Below are positions 60,518 through 64,000 of a DNA stretch of 64,000 nucleotides, in pieces. The translations under genes were made by a program, and so were the position numbers. Location: positions 33,738,777 to 33,802,776 of the forward strand of contig NC_135781.1 in assembly GCF_028453695.1 (NCBI RefSeq), in the 5' to 3' direction. This DNA comes from Augochlora pura. Its lineage: Eukaryota; Arthropoda; Insecta; Hymenoptera; Halictidae. Under the pieces are notes generated by a model. It was given only the letters and a program-made list of their open reading frames with translations, searched no databases and had not been told where the DNA came from. Within the stretch, counting starts at the first letter, position 1. Every line of letters starts with the position of its first letter.

Positions 60518-62942
60518 GCTCCCATGGCCAATAAATTCCGGAAAAATATGCCCCAATTACCGAAATGACTCATCAAGTAATTGCGCATAAAACAAACCGC
60601 CCCGCGGGGGAAGATGGCCACGAGGCGATAACGCGGGGTTACCTCTGCATTCGGAGCACACACACACACCGGGGACCGAATAAGAATGTAGATAAGGACG
60701 TACTTTCCCAAGGCGGCGGAACGATCGACCGGAGCCGCGCGCGGCGAACCCGGCCACAGAATTTAGGCGAGCCTTCCACTTTCCGACGGTGTCCACGCTT
60801 TTATTGCTTATTATGCTGTAATTGGATACTGTTTAGCCGGCCAGCACTCCACGGATTAACGACTCGCGATTTTTTTTCTCCTAAAATCTGTTCTCCGTTT
60901 TCACCGAGCTTCTTTTAGCGGCGTTAGAAATCTGTTCCGAGAGCGGCGCGGTTGAATTCGGACGAGTGCAACGGAGAGCAATGACGCAAGTGTAAATGCT
61001 TGACGCTTATGGTAAAGATTGATCGTTGCATCAAAATACCACGTGGTAACCTTCTCCCGCGGAGGCATGCATTGTGCAGCACCGCACATTTCTCTTCGCG
61101 GACCTGGATAAACCGACTGCTTCTTGCTCTGGTTAAATCCTGAAAAGGGTTTTCTAAAAATTAATTTATCAAATTTGTGTTTGGAAAATCAAAGTAATAA
61201 ATAAATCTGTATAATAAATATCAATGAACCAGATTAGTTGTAACTTAACGGATACGTTTACTATACATCGGTTAGGATTAAAATTGTTTAGGATTTGCAC
61301 TATAAATAGGATAATTAATATTCTTCAAATTTTAATTATATATTTAATTTTAATCAAATTGAAGTATAAATTTACTTTAATGTTCGTTTTAGATACTTTT
61401 CTATCATTTTATACAACTTATCTAATAAACCACAAAATGTAAAACGAGGGTTGGTTAATATTAACCGAGAATTATATTTTTGTATTATAAATATAACGGA
61501 CTATTTTATAGAAGAAAATTTATAGAACAGTCGCCTTGATGTCCTTTTCCTCGCAGCGTACCTGTCAGCACGGTTGCACTCCGCAGGTGTAGCGTCCAAA
61601 ACGCCATCATTTACCACAAGAATATTAAGATAATATTTATAAATCTTTTCAAAAAAATTATTTAAATTTCATGTCACAATTAAACGCGTTGCATTCGTGG
61701 TTTTCATTAAATTGAAAGTTCGAATCTACTCTGTGTAAAGACTTCGTATCAATTCCAGAATAACTATTTCATATATTTAAATAATTTACACTATTCAGTG
61801 GAGATTAAACAAAACAGATTCTCTTAATAAACAAAATCGCTTTTATAATTTTATGGTATAGGAAAGAGTCTCCGCCGTGTCGATTGGCGAAACTACTTGA
61901 AAGCTCGATCGGTATCGGAGATGCCTCCCTTAACGGTACTCTGTACAAAGAAGAATTTTCTTATAAACAATTCCAAAACATTGTTACGAACACCTCTGTC
62001 GTTTCATTACAGTTTCACGGACGTGAAACGAGAATCGTGTTGTCGTGACTACAAAATACTCGAAAACGTTTTGCACTTAATGCTCTCGCACCTCGGTCGG
62101 TTTGTCAACCGCAGAAACGTATAAATTCTGGCTCGTGATAACGCACGATAAATTGCCGCGGATGCGTGTAAACGTCCGACGGACTCCTTGTAAAACGATA
62201 TTTCACGTTGGCCACCGTGGCTCCCCAGAATGCACCGCGAATGGCCAATAAACCGCGCGATTCCCGAATCGAGTGATTTAAAATTTCATAAAAGCAGACC
62301 CTTATGGTGACGTCCGAACCTTTTACAGTGTATAAAAGTGTACGTACATTGTATATACGTTTATTATTTACGGCGCAAATGAGTGTATATACAGTGTGGG
62401 CAATACCTGCCACTTGGTAGCCTGCGAACGGCCGGCGTTCGCTTTTAAATTATTAATAACTTCCCTTGCAGAACTAGGCAGGATGGTTACTTGTATAGTA
62501 AGTGCAATTTTGGTGACGGAGAAATTAAACTTTATTTCGATTTAAAAGCATATTAAGATCTATTAAATAGGAAGGAATCAATATTGATTTTATTCCGATG
62601 TGGAAGAAATTATTAATATTTATATTTGGTAGTGCAAGTCATAGTTCAAAGCATAGTACAAGTCATACTACTAGGTGTTACTACTAAGCCTAAGCGTCAA
62701 CCTTGTCAAAATTTTAGGTCCTATTATTCTTTCCTTAAAGTAGTCCTTGTACCAGATGCAAGAAAATTGCACATTACATGTAAATATATGTTATGCACTT
62801 TACACATAACCAACTACATATATCAATTGTTCTAACAAAAATAACTATAGTTCTGAATAAATAAAATCGTTTCGACTTCATAAAGCAACGATATATTTGA
62901 GGATTGGGCAGGTATAGCGTCGAGAGGGACAACAATCGAGGG

Positions 62943-63464
62943 ATGATGCCTCGGCGAGAGACACAAAGCGAGAAATGCAAACGGCTCGCCGCCATAGCAA
63001 AGAAATCGTGGGAAAAGTTGGTGAAACACTTATGGCCGATCGTGTCCTCGGGGCTCGCGCGACGACTATGCTCGCCGGCACCGATTTGCCAACCGGCTTC
63101 CACGAAAACCGATCGCGCCGGCTACTTGCCGCGTTTATTCAGCCTATTGCCATCCAACGACGTTACGGATCCACGAGAGGCGGGGTCTCTTAGGCTACTT
63201 GCGCTAACGGTGCTCTTTTTCTGCTGCAACCGCGAGATCCATATCCGTGGTACGTATTTTCTCCCGGCGGACTTTCGACTTTCGCGTGATTCGAATAGCA
63301 CGGCCCGCGAATATCTTTCGGTCTCATTAAAACACCACGCGCTATACTTCGTCGGAGAAAGAATACACTATAGATATAGCTGGATCAACCCTTTTATTTA
63401 TGGAAATTTATTGCGCTATTATGAGATCGTTTTTATCGGTAATAATAATTATCAGGTTTATTAG
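62943..63464 (+). CDS. Possible ORF (174 codons from ATG), unknown
   Basis: ATGATG at 62943 opens MMPRRETQSEKCKRLAAIA..., and the frame is open to TAG at 63462. A donor-like GTACGT lies inside at about 63251. The first 100 residues have a plausible mixture (SWEKLVKHLWPIVSSGLARR, LLALTVLFFCC). The - strand is also open here, which lowers the weight. Confidence 0.2.
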   Translation: MMPRRETQSEKCKRLAAIAKKSWEKLVKHLWPIVSSGLARRLCSPAPICQPASTKTDRAGYLPRLFSLLPSNDVTDPREAGSLRLLALTVLFFCCNREIHIRGTYFLPADFRLSRDSNSTAREYLSVSLKHHALYFVGERIHYRYSWINPFIYGNLLRYYEIVFIGNNNYQVY

Positions 63465-64000
63465 AATGTTAGGTAGATTCTGCTATGCTGCGGTACAGCC
63501 GCCATTTTGTCGCGAGCGAACGTCGTATGGTAGTCTAAACAGCTGTTTCGTGAGTTATTTGATGCATTTCTAAGGTTTTCTATTTTATTCCATGTGTTTT
63601 GTTAAATTTATCGAGAGTAGGAATGGGTGACGATTTTATCAAATTTATTGAGGTTATGAAACGATAAAAACAGTGGAGGAATTTAAGTACTATTAAAGAC
63701 TTTCATGGGAAATAACTGAATTCAAGTTAGACAGTTTGCTTCTTGTGTGCTTCTCCATGAATCCAATGATTTGTCGTTAATTTTCAAGCAATACTTTTTA
63801 TCATAATACTCACTGTACCTCTCACCATTACGGGCCATTATTAGTCTGTGCATTGTTATGCAAAATAAAAAATTCCTACGTCGATTGTGACAGACAGAAA
63901 TTAAGTAAAAATAAATTAGCTTTGTTAAAGATTCTGTTAACTTGGAAATAGTGCCAGACGATTATTAAATTCTTTTTATGTCTTCCCCATTTTATTTTAC

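Larger units (their letters stand above)
50201..64000. other. Right part: no supported gene
   Basis: Alternating CpG-rich and AT-rich blocks. Apart from the listed repeats, elements and low-confidence frames, I find only isolated splice-like sites (strong acceptors ending at 61556 and 62471, a donor at 60434) without enough open sequence to call exons. Confidence 0.35.

Noticed and set aside
1..64000. CRISPR arrays, operons, phage or bacterial mobile elements
   Set aside because: Spliced genes, microsatellites and eukaryotic MITEs mark the DNA as insect nuclear; the tandem arrays lack unique spacers.

Overview
The window looks like nuclear DNA of an insect, probably a hymenopteran and perhaps a bee. 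Coding density is very low and introns are long. CpG-rich blocks alternate with AT-rich blocks, (GA)n/(CT)n microsatellites are abundant, and several short TTAA-flanked inverted-repeat elements carry CCCTTTGC-type ends of the kind I associate with bee genomes. That taxonomic call is an inference. There is no bacterial gene organisation, rRNA, convincing tRNA or CRISPR array.

The only complete gene model I can build is on the + strand between about 11.09 and 32.25 kb. It has five coding exons (11439-11814, 20268-20509, 30382-30522, 31002-31139, 32035-32247) joined by good GT-AG splice sites in a continuous frame of 369 residues. A TATA / Inr / DPE-like core promoter lies just upstream, and the leader carries two upstream ORFs. 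The second exon opens with a hydrophobic secretion signal. The remaining roughly 225 residues have only two cysteines and read as an all-helical protein with one main helical block per exon. Intron phases are 1-0-0-0 and the signal sequence sits at the exon 1/2 junction, the gene architecture known for vertebrate class I four-helix cytokines (growth hormone / IL-6 type). I do not recognise the protein by name. The best hypothesis is a secreted helical cytokine-like ligand, and it is the main finding here.

Three other short segments look like true exons of genes I cannot complete. One is an acidic C-terminal exon on the - strand (1564-1700). One is an internal exon on the - strand (34409-34527). 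One is a likely first coding exon on the + strand (36657-36767) ending in a consensus donor. A weaker - strand exon candidate lies at 39571-39678 next to an unusually long open frame (38666-39820). A few short ORFs with real ATG starts (15554, 46993, 62943) and one AT-rich open frame (53533-53790) are recorded with low confidence.

The rest is non-coding. It holds at least four kinds of small non-autonomous DNA transposon (TTAA-flanked elements with several distinct end sequences, one TA-flanked element, one hAT-like long hairpin at about 5.91-6.12 kb), several AT-rich tandem arrays (4.46, 6.15, 31.5, 35.4 and 49.96 kb) and many microsatellites. The region right of 43 kb holds almost nothing I can support as coding.
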